A stretch of DNA of 64,000 nucleotides from Sulfitobacter mediterraneus (GCF_016801775.1 NZ_CP069004.1:3224001-3288000); one strand, 5' to 3'. Positions 52,935-61,195 are shown, numbered from the stretch's first letter. Translations and numbers: made by a program. The notes: generated from the letters alone by a model not told the origin.

Positions 52935-53735
52935 ATGTCCTTTTTGAAGAACCACAATGTCACTCAGTCTTCTGATGGGGGGCGAACCATAGTCTTTGTT
53001 CATGGCTACGGCTGTGACCAGAACATGTGGCGCTACGTTGTTCCACTGCTTTTCGGGACGGGCAAGATTGTACTCTATGATCTCATGGGGATGGGAAAAT
53101 CAGACGCCGCCAACTACGATTTTGACAGATATCAAAGCTTGACGGGCCATGCTGAGGATTTGGTCGGAATTCTTGATGAACTAGATGCTGTTGACGCGGT
53201 ACTTGTCGGGCACTCTGTGGGGGGAACAATTGCCGCTCTGGCCGCGCAAATGGTCCCTGACCGGATCAAGGCCTTGGCACTTATTGCTCCCTCTCCATGC
53301 TTTATCAATGATGCAGATTATGTGGGAGGGTTTGATCTGGAGACCATTGAAGGTCTGATCGACCTCATGGAGCAGAATTTTCTGGGTTGGACCTCTCAAC
53401 TCGTGCCCACCATCACCGGACAAAAGGCGGATGGTCTGGCCTCTACCGAGTTGGCTGAAAGCTTTTGCCGCGCGAATCCAAAGATTTCAAAGCACTTTGG
53501 TAGGGTAACTTTTTTGGCAGACCACAGAGAGGATATGAGCAAGATCCATTGCCAAACCCTTATCGTGCAATGTTCTGACGATGCACTCGCGCCGCTGAAC
53601 GTAGGTAATTGGTTGGCTTCGGCGATCCCGTCAAGTGAGTTGAAGGTCGTAGATGCGACAGGCCATTGCCCTCACATGACTGAACCAGCAAAAACTGCCG
53701 ACCTTCTGGCGGAGTTTTTGGAAGCACTGAAGTGA
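52935..53735 (+). CDS. RsbQ-type alpha/beta hydrolase
   Basis: A 266-residue protein, close to the 269 of Bacillus RsbQ, with the RsbQ pattern throughout: VHGYGCDQNMWR (24-33 region), VGHSVGGTIA with Ser94, SPCFINDADYVGGF, SDDALAP with Asp216, and ATGHCPHMTEP with His244. The catalytic triad is complete. RsbQ supplies or modifies a small hydrophobic ligand that the PAS domain of RsbP senses, under energy stress. The ATG at 52935 begins the conserved part. It is one base away from a PAS-HWE kinase gene, reproducing the RsbQ-PAS pairing with a kinase in place of the phosphatase. Confidence 0.87.
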   Translation: MSFLKNHNVTQSSDGGRTIVFVHGYGCDQNMWRYVVPLLFGTGKIVLYDLMGMGKSDAANYDFDRYQSLTGHAEDLVGILDELDAVDAVLVGHSVGGTIAALAAQMVPDRIKALALIAPSPCFINDADYVGGFDLETIEGLIDLMEQNFLGWTSQLVPTITGQKADGLASTELAESFCRANPKISKHFGRVTFLADHREDMSKIHCQTLIVQCSDDALAPLNVGNWLASAIPSSELKVVDATGHCPHMTEPAKTADLLAEFLEALK

Positions 53736-53736
53736 A

Positions 53737-55089
53737 GTGATGGCAAAGAGTATCCTGAGTGATGACTTAATTCATGAGGCCCCATGCGCTTTCTTGGTAA
53801 CGGATCTGAGAGGTACAGTGTCCTATGCGAACAAGACCCTCTCCGATTGGTTGGGCTGGGAGCTGGGCGATCTGGTTTCTGTTTCAAAGTTACACAGCCT
53901 TTTTGATCCGGCCAGCAGACTTTATTTTGAGACACAGATTTTCCCGAAAATTCTGCTTGATGGGCAGGTGAAGGCAATTTCCTGTTCCCTTCAAGCGAAA
54001 GACAGCAATTCCGTTATCCCGGTGCTCCTAAATGCGAAGCTTAGAAAACTCGCGGACCAAAACGCTGGAGAAATACACTTCGCTTTGTTTGATGCTTCCG
54101 AGCGGACAAGTTTTGAAAGGCAGTTGCTTGAAGCCAAGTCAGAAGCGGAGGAATTGGCCGCGATCGTTCGACATTCTCCTGACGGTATTCTGAGGTGCGA
54201 TAGTTCGGGCCTGCCTAGACGCATGAACCCGGCTGCAGTGATGATGATGGGCTTGGAGAGTGCTGAACCACCTCAAAAAAAGGTGAGTGACCTTATTGAG
54301 ATGACAGGGGAACGCAAAGACTGGTTTGACTATGCGCTGAACCGGCTGAGCGAAAATGCAGGACATGTTCGGTTTGAGACTTCTGACGACAGAGGTCGTT
54401 TTTTTGAAATCTCGGTTGCCCAGATTGATCAAACAGAAAACCCTTACGCGTCAAATGAGTATTCGATCATTTTGACTGATATAAGCGGTCGGGTTAAGGT
54501 GCAAAACCGCCTCAACTTGTTGGTCGAAGAACTGAATCACAGGGTTCGCAATATTTTCGCAAACGTGAGCGGCCTGGTGCGATTGTCTTTGCGTGGCGAC
54601 AAGTTAAAAACAGATCGAGAAAAGCTGCTTGGTCGGTTGGATAGCCTATCAAACTCCCACAACCTGGTGACTGCCAATCTATGGAAGCCGACAGAGCTAT
54701 CGGAATTGATAGTTCCGGTGATAGCACAGGCCAGCGATAATCAGCAGATCAGTTTCGATGGCCCTGACGTTAAGGTTGGTTCGAACCAGTTCAAGGCATT
54801 GTCGATGGCGTTCCACGAGCTAACAACCAACGCAAGGAAATACGGCGCATTGTCGGTATCGGGTGGCCAAGTTGAAATAACATGGTCACTTTCCGGCAAT
54901 GACAATCGCAATCTGCACATTCGCTGGTGCGAGCGAGGTGGCCCGCCGGTGGTGACACCCCAAAGAACCGGCTTTGGAACTATCATGCTTAAGCAAATGC
55001 TAAGCGCAGAGTTTGATGGTGATATATCCATGAACTATGCCCGTGACGGTCTTGAGTTTGATTGCACAGGTCGATTGAGATCTGACTAA
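53737..55089 (+). CDS. PAS-domain HWE-type sensor histidine kinase
   Basis: A protein of about 450 residues starting at GTG 53737 or ATG 53740. The first PAS domain (about 10-120) reads APCAFLVTDLRGTVSYANKTL, a short coiled linker (ERQLLEAKSEAEEL) follows, then a second PAS domain (about 140-250). The kinase core has the phospho-accepting H268 in EELNHRVRN, the N-box HELTTNARKYGAL (N365) and WCERGGPPV, the Trp-x-Glu mark of HWE kinases. No membrane segment is present. HWE kinases often feed the PhyR-NepR-EcfG general stress response. No response regulator is nearby, so the partner is encoded elsewhere. Confidence 0.87.
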   Translation: MMAKSILSDDLIHEAPCAFLVTDLRGTVSYANKTLSDWLGWELGDLVSVSKLHSLFDPASRLYFETQIFPKILLDGQVKAISCSLQAKDSNSVIPVLLNAKLRKLADQNAGEIHFALFDASERTSFERQLLEAKSEAEELAAIVRHSPDGILRCDSSGLPRRMNPAAVMMMGLESAEPPQKKVSDLIEMTGERKDWFDYALNRLSENAGHVRFETSDDRGRFFEISVAQIDQTENPYASNEYSIILTDISGRVKVQNRLNLLVEELNHRVRNIFANVSGLVRLSLRGDKLKTDREKLLGRLDSLSNSHNLVTANLWKPTELSELIVPVIAQASDNQQISFDGPDVKVGSNQFKALSMAFHELTTNARKYGALSVSGGQVEITWSLSGNDNRNLHIRWCERGGPPVVTPQRTGFGTIMLKQMLSAEFDGDISMNYARDGLEFDCTGRLRSD

Positions 55090-55294
55090 CCAAATTGAAA
55101 GCAACGGCAACAAGCCTACAAGACCAGAGCCTCACCACCTCTTGCCAATGATTTGCGTTTCTGGAGTGAACGGCTGAAAAACGCGCAAAACCCAAAGAAG
55201 CAACCGATGTGTCATCGATTGGATGGGGTAAAGGCGGACCAATAGCGAGAGCCTAACGGCAGCTATTTGATAACGCTAGATTAATCGGGGTTCC

Positions 55295-55309
55295 ATGGTG
55301 CTGCTGGAG
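55295..55309. repeat. attL core, 15-bp direct repeat
   Basis: ATGGTGCTGCTGGAG, identical to 61120-61134. It is the displaced end of the tRNA-Thr gene: reverse complement of its acceptor-stem 3' strand plus CCA and one flanking base. The surrounding sequence does not match. The stretch 55090-55294 to its left holds no gene. Confidence 0.78.
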
Positions 55310-55453
55310 GGCATTGTAAGCCTATATATTGGGGCACCACGGCATATCGCCCAAAGCAAATATTCCATATTTTATTGAATTTTCTTGCCCCAAGGTGTTT
55401 CGCCATGCCCCACAGCATACTATATGTTGAGGGTGGACCTGAGGGTGGACCAA

Positions 55454-56647
55454 ATGGCAAGAGCATTGAACAAGCTATCGGCACAGGCTGTCAAAGCGGC
55501 TGAACCCGGCAAATATTCAGATGGTGGTGGCCTTTGGTTCGCACGGGCCAAGGATGGCAATGCCAAGTGGTTCTTGCGGGTCGTAGTGCATGGTCGGCGG
55601 CGTGAAATGGGTTTGGGTGCATATCCTGCCGTATCGCTTAAGGAGGCACGGCTGGAGGCGGACAAGTGGCGGGCCGTTGTCCGCGAAGGGCATGACCCAA
55701 TCAAGGTGCGGGATAAACAACGCCGGGATAGTGAGCGCAACATGCACCTATTGCAGGACGTGGCGCTGGATGCCTTTGAAAGCCGCAAGGCTGAACTGAA
55801 AGGCGATGGCATGGCAGGGCGCTGGTTCTCACCTTTGGAAAACCATGTGCTGCCTAAGCTGGGCAAGGTTCCCGTATCAGAGATTGACCAGCGCGATATA
55901 CGCGACACCCTTGCCCCGATCTGGCATGACAAGGCGCATACAGCCAAAAAGGCCATGAATCGGCTGGGCATTTGCCTGCGCCATGCCGCCGCGCTGGGCT
56001 TGGATGTGGATCTGCAAGCAACAGATAAGGCCAAGGCACTTTTGGGCCAGCAACGCCACAAGACACAGAACACCCCGGCGCTGCATTGGCAGGATGTGCC
56101 TGCCTTCTATCAATCGCTGAACAAAGGCACGACAACGGAACTGGCGCTGCGCCTGCTTATCCTGACCGCGCTGCGTTCAAAGCCCGTGCGCTTCATGCAC
56201 CTTGACCAGATCGAAGGCGATGTTTGGACGGTGCCAGCGGACTTGATGAAAGGGCGCAAAGGCACAACCACTGACTTCCGGGTGCCGCTGTCCACAGAAG
56301 CCAAGGCGGTGATTGAACAGGCCAGACCCTTTGCACGCGATGGCTTCCTTTTTCCCGGCGTCAGGCGTGGTGTTATCTCGGATGCAACCATGTCCAAATA
56401 CATGCATCGGCGCGGCATGATTGAAACCCCGCACGGGTTCCGGTCCTCCTTTCGGGATTGGGTGGCAGAGACGACCAATACACCCCATGACGTGGCCGAA
56501 ACCTGCTTGGGACATGTTGTCGGCGGCAAGGTTGAGCGGGCGTACAGGCGCACGGATTTTCTAGAGCAAAGGCGAGCGCTGATGGAACGGTGGAGCAAGA
56601 AACTAAAGCAGCCTGTTGTATCAAACCTAATTGTTCTTGATGGCTAA
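55454..56647 (+). CDS. Tyrosine-type site-specific integrase (DUF4102 plus phage integrase domain)
   Basis: A 397-residue recombinase. The N-terminal arm-binding domain (about 1-90) has YSDGGGLWFARAKDGNAKWF and MGLGAYPAVSLKEAR, the DUF4102 blocks of P4-type integrases. The catalytic domain (about 200-385) shows TALRSKPVR (Arg), PHGFRSSFRDW (His-x-x-Arg), CLGHVVGG and AYRRTDFLEQR (Tyr). The ATG at 55454 precedes the DUF4102 domain. It catalyses insertion at the tRNA-Thr 15-bp core. The following gene overlaps its end by eight bases. Confidence 0.92.
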   Translation: MARALNKLSAQAVKAAEPGKYSDGGGLWFARAKDGNAKWFLRVVVHGRRREMGLGAYPAVSLKEARLEADKWRAVVREGHDPIKVRDKQRRDSERNMHLLQDVALDAFESRKAELKGDGMAGRWFSPLENHVLPKLGKVPVSEIDQRDIRDTLAPIWHDKAHTAKKAMNRLGICLRHAAALGLDVDLQATDKAKALLGQQRHKTQNTPALHWQDVPAFYQSLNKGTTTELALRLLILTALRSKPVRFMHLDQIEGDVWTVPADLMKGRKGTTTDFRVPLSTEAKAVIEQARPFARDGFLFPGVRRGVISDATMSKYMHRRGMIETPHGFRSSFRDWVAETTNTPHDVAETCLGHVVGGKVERAYRRTDFLEQRRALMERWSKKLKQPVVSNLIVLDG

Positions 56648-57290
56648 TAACCCCCTTCCAGAACCACTAAGTAATGACCAATGGATGCAAAGGTTGGAGT
56701 CCTTAGATTTGCAGTCTTCTCCGGCTAATTTTGATCAACTGGTTGAGCTTGCACGAACATCCTCGGCGCTCCGAATCGCATTTGATTCTGACTGGCAAAT
56801 CAATATGAACCGAAGTGGTAAGGTTGCATTCTTTAGGCAAGAACTTTTCTTGCTTCACGGCATTGAACCGTATTTTTCAGAAGAAACGGAGGATTGGTCA
56901 ACCCATCACACCTTGGCGGAAATACTAAAAGAAAGTCTTTCCGATCCGGACGTTTGGGATGCGTTGTCGGCGGTGGTTTCAGAGATTGTGCGAGATAACT
57001 TGCCCCTACTGCCTGAGACTAGAGAGTGGGCAAGTGGCACTATCGCTGGCACAATCAGTAGGCCAGCCGTTGGTCGAGGTCCGCACCCACTTAAGTACAG
57101 CGCACGCAATTCGATGGTGGTCTTTTTTCTGTCCCACCTTGAGAAATATGGTGTGCCCATCACCGAAAATGAAGCCACGCACAAAAACCAAAGCGCCTGT
57201 GATGCGATTTCGGAGGGGTTGGGCAACCATTTCGCAGTTCCGTCACCAAAGACACTGATGAACATTTGGTCAAACCGTTCCCAGAATTGA
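56640..57290 (+). CDS. Unrecognised 216-residue element protein
   Basis: A 216-residue protein beginning MANNPLPEPLSNDQWMQRLE. I cannot assign a family. It has an acidic N-terminal half rich in hydrophobic helices, no membrane segment and no signal peptide, and a C-terminal part that looks like a small helical DNA- or protein-binding domain (AISEGLGNHFAVPSPKTLMNIW). The ATG lies inside the end of the integrase gene, so it is translated with the integrase. It has lower GC than the flanking chromosome. A role in integration control or in host interaction is possible. Confidence 0.6.
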   Translation: MANNPLPEPLSNDQWMQRLESLDLQSSPANFDQLVELARTSSALRIAFDSDWQINMNRSGKVAFFRQELFLLHGIEPYFSEETEDWSTHHTLAEILKESLSDPDVWDALSAVVSEIVRDNLPLLPETREWASGTIAGTISRPAVGRGPHPLKYSARNSMVVFFLSHLEKYGVPITENEATHKNQSACDAISEGLGNHFAVPSPKTLMNIWSNRSQN

Positions 57291-57331
57291 AAGAGTATCT
57301 CCGGGTATGACTGAGTAGGCACCTGCTGTCA

Positions 57332-57354
57332 CATAGGATTCATCGCAACCTATG
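57332..57354. promoter_or_regulatory. Inverted repeat upstream of the AlpA-like gene
   Basis: CATAGG and CCTATG (six bases each, perfect) separated by eleven bases, ten bases upstream of the AlpA-like start. The position suits an operator for the element's regulator. Confidence 0.4.
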
Positions 57355-57364
57355 GAGCACATCA

Positions 57365-57535
57365 ATGCGCTATCTTTCATTTAAGGACCTGCAAGCCAAA
57401 CTCGGCAACCGTGGCCGCACTACCATCTACCGCGATGTAGATCTGGGCCGTCTGCCCAAGCCCACTAAAATCGGGTCTCGTCTATACTGGAATGAGGTCG
57501 ATGTTGATGCAGCGATTGCATCCTTTGCGGGTTAA
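57365..57535 (+). CDS. AlpA-like small DNA-binding protein
   Basis: A 56-residue protein: MRYLSFKDLQAKLGNRGRT, TIYRDVDLGRLPKPTKIG and RLYWNEVDVDAAIA. This is the MerR-type helix-turn-helix of AlpA/excisionase proteins (start region, Y-R-x-x-x-x-G-x-x-P-x-P, W-x-x-x-V-x-x-W/A). Such proteins activate or assist excision of P4-type elements. A perfect inverted repeat lies just upstream. It begins 75 bp after the unknown protein gene. Confidence 0.78.
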   Translation: MRYLSFKDLQAKLGNRGRTTIYRDVDLGRLPKPTKIGSRLYWNEVDVDAAIASFAG

Positions 57536-57648
57536 GACCCGTCCCACCCTGCGCACAAGCGCTGAGCATTTGGGACGGGAATATATCCGGCAAGATACGT
57601 CCTATACCTACGCCCAGCGCCGCGCTTTTTCAATCGAAAGGATTGAAG

Positions 57649-57936
57649 ATGCCACAGGCACACTTTTACTCAAAACCCACCAGCGTCTACTGGACGTGCA
57701 AAGCGCTCACAGAAGGGCGCACTATCTCCCAACTGACCCAAATTCAGAACGTGAAAGGCTGGCGTTTGGGGGCTATCATTCACCGCCTGCGCTGGGAGTA
57801 TGGCTGGCCGATCAAGACGGAATACTCCAGCCCCGGCCAAATCGCTCTTTACAGCCTTGCGCCAGACACAGACCGCAGCAAGTTGCGCTTTCCCAAATCC
57901 GCCAAGGCGCTGGGCGCAAAGGAGGGCGAGGTATGA
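57649..57936 (+). CDS. Helix-turn-helix-like element protein
   Basis: A 95-residue protein starting MPQAHFYSKPTSVYW. RTISQLTQIQNVKGWRLGAIIHRLRWEYGWPI has the look of a winged helix-turn-helix. An AAAGGA ribosome-binding site precedes the ATG at 57649. It is the first of four overlapping short genes. The function is unknown, but the position suggests regulation or replication of the element. Confidence 0.65.
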   Translation: MPQAHFYSKPTSVYWTCKALTEGRTISQLTQIQNVKGWRLGAIIHRLRWEYGWPIKTEYSSPGQIALYSLAPDTDRSKLRFPKSAKALGAKEGEV

Positions 57937-58037
57937 ACCGCCATCAGATTGCCCGCCTACGCCGCCGTTTTGGATTGACCGAAACCCAAGCCCGTTTGGT
58001 GGCCTTCTTGCACTATGGAGGGCCGCGCCATGGCTGA
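57933..58037 (+). CDS. Very short coupled open frame
   Basis: A 34-residue peptide (MNRHQIARLRRRFGLTETQAR...) starting in the stop of the previous gene (ATGA) and overlapping the next. The sequence is a plausible small helix-turn-helix (LRRRFGLTETQARLVAFL). It has a GGAGGGCGAG-like ribosome-binding site. It is probably translated, though its size makes this uncertain. Confidence 0.45.
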   Translation: MNRHQIARLRRRFGLTETQARLVAFLHYGGPRHG

Positions 58038-58200
58038 ACGCTTCAAACTCGCCAACCAAGGCGGGACTTGGCACGTCATGGCCCGCAAGGGCGCTGGAGC
58101 GGCCACAGAGGCGCTCTGGTTGTCCTTGGGGGGCTGTCCCGACCAGATCGTCGCAACCCGCGTCTATCTGGCCCTCAAGGCAAGGGAGGCGCTCAAATGA
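58030..58200 (+). CDS. Small unrecognised element protein
   Basis: A 56-residue protein starting MAERFKLANQGGTWHVMARK. The ATG at 58030 has GGAGG eight bases upstream, better than the in-frame ATG at 58015. It overlaps the neighbours on both sides (start inside the preceding gene, stop inside the next start). No family is recognised. Confidence 0.5.
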   Translation: MAERFKLANQGGTWHVMARKGAGAATEALWLSLGGCPDQIVATRVYLALKAREALK

Positions 58201-58661
58201 GCCGCAAGCCATACAAGGGTAAGAAAAAGGGGGCTGGGCGTTTCGTCCAGCTTCCTGAGTGGCTTCAAGCGTCAGAGGCATGGGCTACCCTCAAACCCGG
58301 TCCAAGGGCGCTCTATGTGGAGCTGAAGCGGCGTTACACCGGATCGAACAATGGGCGAATTGCCCTAAGCCATCGTGAGGCCGCACAACTGTTAAACGTG
58401 AGCCGCAATACTCCGGGGGCGTGGTTCAAGGAACTTGAGAGACGCGGGTTTATCCGCATGACGCAAGGCCATCATCTTGGGCCATCCGGTATCGGGCAAT
58501 CATCGCGCTGGGCGCTGGAGGAAGTGCCAACGGACAACATGAAAACCGCGCCAAAGTCTTTCATGGCGTGGCGGGAAAAAAAGAACCCCCGCACAAAAAC
58601 CGTGCCATCGCGTCACAATGGTTGTGACACCAAAGGTCAGTTGAGGGTGGTTGGGGGGTAA
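58197..58661 (+). CDS. Winged-helix DNA-binding protein (possible initiator or repressor)
   Basis: A 154-residue basic protein. A lysine-rich N-terminus (SRKPYKGKKKGAGRF) is followed by a winged-helix region (about 35-100) with ALSHREAAQLLNVSRNTPG as the recognition helix and FKELERRGFIRM as the wing. It ends in a basic tail. The gene's end and the 60 bases after it carry matching palindromes (58612-58681), so it may bind there as initiator or regulator. The ATG overlaps the previous stop (ATGA). Confidence 0.65.
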   Translation: MSRKPYKGKKKGAGRFVQLPEWLQASEAWATLKPGPRALYVELKRRYTGSNNGRIALSHREAAQLLNVSRNTPGAWFKELERRGFIRMTQGHHLGPSGIGQSSRWALEEVPTDNMKTAPKSFMAWREKKNPRTKTVPSRHNGCDTKGQLRVVGG

Positions 58662-58720
58662 AGCGTCACAATAACCGTGACAGGAAAGAGCAATTTGCTC
58701 ATTCGGGCGTCACAAAAATC
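58612..58720. repeat. Palindromic GTCACAA-type sites in the element (control or replication region)
   Basis: GTCACAA-TGG-TTGTGAC (58612-58628, perfect), a second copy GTCACAA-TAA-CCGTGAC (58665-58681, matching 13 of 17), a half-site GTCACAA at 58709-58715, and a separate palindrome GAGCAA-T-TTGCTC (58688-58700). The sites are clustered between the winged-helix gene and the gene at 58755. Confidence 0.55.
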
Positions 58721-58754
58721 AGGACATTTATACATCTAGCCATAGGCAGCGACC

Positions 58755-59285
58755 ATGACCAAAGAACCAAATATCGAACTCAGCTCTTTCGGAGTCAGCC
58801 TGAAAGGAACGCCAGAAGCCGGGCACCATGTCCACCTTGCAAAGGAGGACACACTTGAAAACCTGTTCCAAACAGATCTGCCGGAAATGGCAAACGGACT
58901 GCTGTCTCATTGCCTCAAGGTTCTCAAGGCCAATGAGGCAAGTGACGACTTTGCCGGAAACGATGAACGCGCCTTCATGCTGGCCGCAATCAAAGAACTT
59001 GCGCCTCGGGATGCCGTGGAACGGATGTTGGCGGTTCAGATGGCCGCAACCCATGTGGCCATGGTCAGGGCGGGGCGTTGGTTGGCGTCAGCGGACACGG
59101 TTGAAAAGGCAACGGCGTATAACTCCAGCTATACCAAACTGGCCCGCACCTACACGGCTCAGATGGAGGCGCTGCGAAAACATCGCAACGGAGGCAAGCA
59201 GACTGTCACAGTTCAGCATGTTAACGTAGAGGGCGGCGGGCAAGCCATTGTGGGCAACGTCCAGACGGGGGAGGGGCGTTCATGA
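58755..59285 (+). CDS. Conserved element protein paired with HGGXG gene
   Basis: A 176-residue protein. The C-terminal half (AATHVAMVRAGRWL, YTKLARTYTAQMEALRKHRNGG, TVTVQHVNVEGGGQAIVGNV) matches a family I know from alphaproteobacterial genomes, usually encoded next to an HGGXG protein. The function is not established. It overlaps the HGGXG gene by four bases. Palindromic sites lie just upstream and may control it. Confidence 0.7.
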   Translation: MTKEPNIELSSFGVSLKGTPEAGHHVHLAKEDTLENLFQTDLPEMANGLLSHCLKVLKANEASDDFAGNDERAFMLAAIKELAPRDAVERMLAVQMAATHVAMVRAGRWLASADTVEKATAYNSSYTKLARTYTAQMEALRKHRNGGKQTVTVQHVNVEGGGQAIVGNVQTGEGRS

Positions 59286-59530
59286 AAAGTGACGCCAACC
59301 CCATGCAAAGGGCACACCAAGCGCCGCGATGCGCCGCCCACTCAAAACGGACTGGCCTTCTATGCAAAAATCCTGCCGTTCGCGGCTGGCGCGTCTGTAG
59401 GATGCACGGAGCGGGAGGTGGTCACCCGGCAGGAATGCATCATCCAGCATGGCGACATGGGCTAAGGTCCGGTCACGTCATCGCTCTGAGGCAGCTCGTA
59501 AAGCAGTTGCAGCGCGGCAAGGGCGCTTGA
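59282..59530 (+). CDS. HGGXG-motif protein
   Basis: An 82-residue protein. RCAAHSKRTGLLCKNPAVRGWRVCRMHGAGGG contains the cysteine-histidine pattern and the motif in MHGAGGGHPAGMHHP that names this family. Such proteins are common in prophages and elements and are thought to bind metal or nucleic acid. It follows the conserved 176-residue gene and precedes the AT-rich region before the Fic gene. Confidence 0.72.
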   Translation: MKSDANPMQRAHQAPRCAAHSKRTGLLCKNPAVRGWRVCRMHGAGGGHPAGMHHPAWRHGLRSGHVIALRQLVKQLQRGKGA

Positions 59531-59714
59531 GTGGACTGACAGAGGGCGTGGTTTCGAGCTAGCCCCTCTTTTCCCATCACCCACCCACACGGAGTATCCC
59601 CCTGCGCTGGGCTGCTATCGGCTTCTTGGTTGCTTTGTTTCCGGCCCGACGTATGTGGCTATCAATAATCACATGCATTTGTAGAAAAATGTGCTATTCT
59701 GATAGACAAGAATC

Positions 59715-59750
59715 TTAAAAAATGTGGACTTTAGGTTCACAATTTTTTAA
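59715..59750. terminator. AT-rich imperfect inverted repeat before the Fic gene
   Basis: TTAAAAAATGTG and CACAATTTTTTAA pair with one extra base, leaving an 11-base loop. It is T-rich on both strands and may stop transcription in both directions, insulating the Fic gene. The surrounding 59531-59801 is AT-rich and holds no gene. Confidence 0.5.
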
Positions 59751-59801
59751 CTAACAATATGATGTTAATATATAAAAAATAGACATACGAAGGGAGAGAA
59801 A

Positions 59802-60995
59802 ATGTCGGCGAAGAGGGAATACTTGAGGACACACCCGTGGCTCACCTTCACCATGGATGTCACTCGGCTGCCGCATCAGTCTTGGATGGACTTAGGCGAG
59901 ATAATCTCAAAAGCAAAGCATGTAGCCAATGCGCCGATCGACCCGGACCATGCTACTAAGATGTACAACATTTTCTTAGCTAAAGGGGCTGCTGCAACCA
60001 CTGCGATTGAAGGTAATACGCTTACTGAAGAGGATGTGCTTAAGCAGGTTGAAGGCGGTTTAAAGCTGCCTGATTCCCAAGAGTATCTCCAAAAAGAAAC
60101 GCAGAATATCATTGATGCGTGCAACGGGTTTGTCGAAGATTTGAGGCATTCAAACCCGGCTGACTGCGAGGTCACAGTAGACTTCATTAGATCGCTAAAT
60201 TTGAAAGCTCTGGAGGGCTTGGATTTGGAGGATGGCGTCGTTCCTGGCGAAATCCGTCGGCACAGCGTGGTGGTTGCCGGGTATCGCGGGGCCCCAAACG
60301 AAGACTGCTACTATCTACTCGAGCGGATGTGTGAAGTGGTAGAAGAGATGCTTTGCTCTGACAATGATGAGCAGTCCAAGTTTATGAAGGCTATTTTCGC
60401 GGCGCTTTTTTCGCACGTTTACATAGCGCTCATCCACCCGTTTGGGGATGGTAATGGGCGGACGTCGAGGCTTCTAGAGGTTTATATTTTGCTTCGTGCG
60501 GGGTTTCCAATGCCGACCTGCCAGTTGCTCAGCAATCATTACAACAAAACGCGAACCGAGTACTACCGGAAGCTCGACGCCATTTCAAAGAAGGGCGAGC
60601 TGATGGAGTTTAACTCCTACGCATTGCAGGGCTTCGTTGACGGTTTAAGGGAGCAGGTCGAGCAAATTCAGTTGGAGCAGGTAAGAGTCACTTGGGTCAA
60701 CTATGTTCATGCTGAATTCGCAGACAAAACTACAGAGGCCGCCAAGCGACAACGAAATCTTGCGTTGGCGATAAGCCGATCCAATGAGCTCAGAAGAATT
60801 CAAGATGTATTGGCCGCTGATCTGGAGATGGGTCGTACCTATGCGCAACTCGCGGTCAAGACGCTGACCCGCGATATCAATGTGCTTGTAGATATGGAGC
60901 TTATTCGGCGAACTCCTCGCAAAAGGGTGAGGCCAAACATTGAAAAAATTACCTCATTCTTACCTTGGAAGAACGACGTCGACGATGAGGCGTAG
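59802..60995 (+). CDS. Fic-family protein with inhibitory motif
   Basis: A 397-residue protein. The Fic active site is complete: HPFGDGNGRTSR at 212-223. An inhibitory motif of the [S/T]xxxE[G/N] type is present near the N-terminus (T66 to E70-G71 in TTAIEGN), which places it in class II, self-inhibited. A winged-helix-like C-terminal region (about 330-390) follows a coiled segment. Fic proteins transfer AMP or related groups to target proteins. The gene has lower GC than its neighbours and stands alone at the right end of the element, with a poly-A/T hairpin upstream, as expected of cargo. The target is unknown. Confidence 0.87.
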   Translation: MSAKREYLRTHPWLTFTMDVTRLPHQSWMDLGEIISKAKHVANAPIDPDHATKMYNIFLAKGAAATTAIEGNTLTEEDVLKQVEGGLKLPDSQEYLQKETQNIIDACNGFVEDLRHSNPADCEVTVDFIRSLNLKALEGLDLEDGVVPGEIRRHSVVVAGYRGAPNEDCYYLLERMCEVVEEMLCSDNDEQSKFMKAIFAALFSHVYIALIHPFGDGNGRTSRLLEVYILLRAGFPMPTCQLLSNHYNKTRTEYYRKLDAISKKGELMEFNSYALQGFVDGLREQVEQIQLEQVRVTWVNYVHAEFADKTTEAAKRQRNLALAISRSNELRRIQDVLAADLEMGRTYAQLAVKTLTRDINVLVDMELIRRTPRKRVRPNIEKITSFLPWKNDVDDEA

Positions 60996-61120
60996 TCAAC
61001 TGGGCGCTCTTAGCCAACCTCAAGGGCTACAAGCGCGCGGTGAAAGGTGGCCTAAAGGGTGGTCTGGTAAAATGAGGAAGAATCTATCTCATTGATTATA
61101 ATGCGAATTTAGTAGGTAAA

Positions 61121-61195
<75 letters not shown>

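Noticed and set aside
57492..58037. 181-codon frame across the AlpA end and the helix-turn-helix gene
   Set aside because: Most of it is the out-of-frame shadow of the 95-residue protein at 57649. Only its last 34 codons, with their own ATG and ribosome-binding site, are kept as a possible gene.
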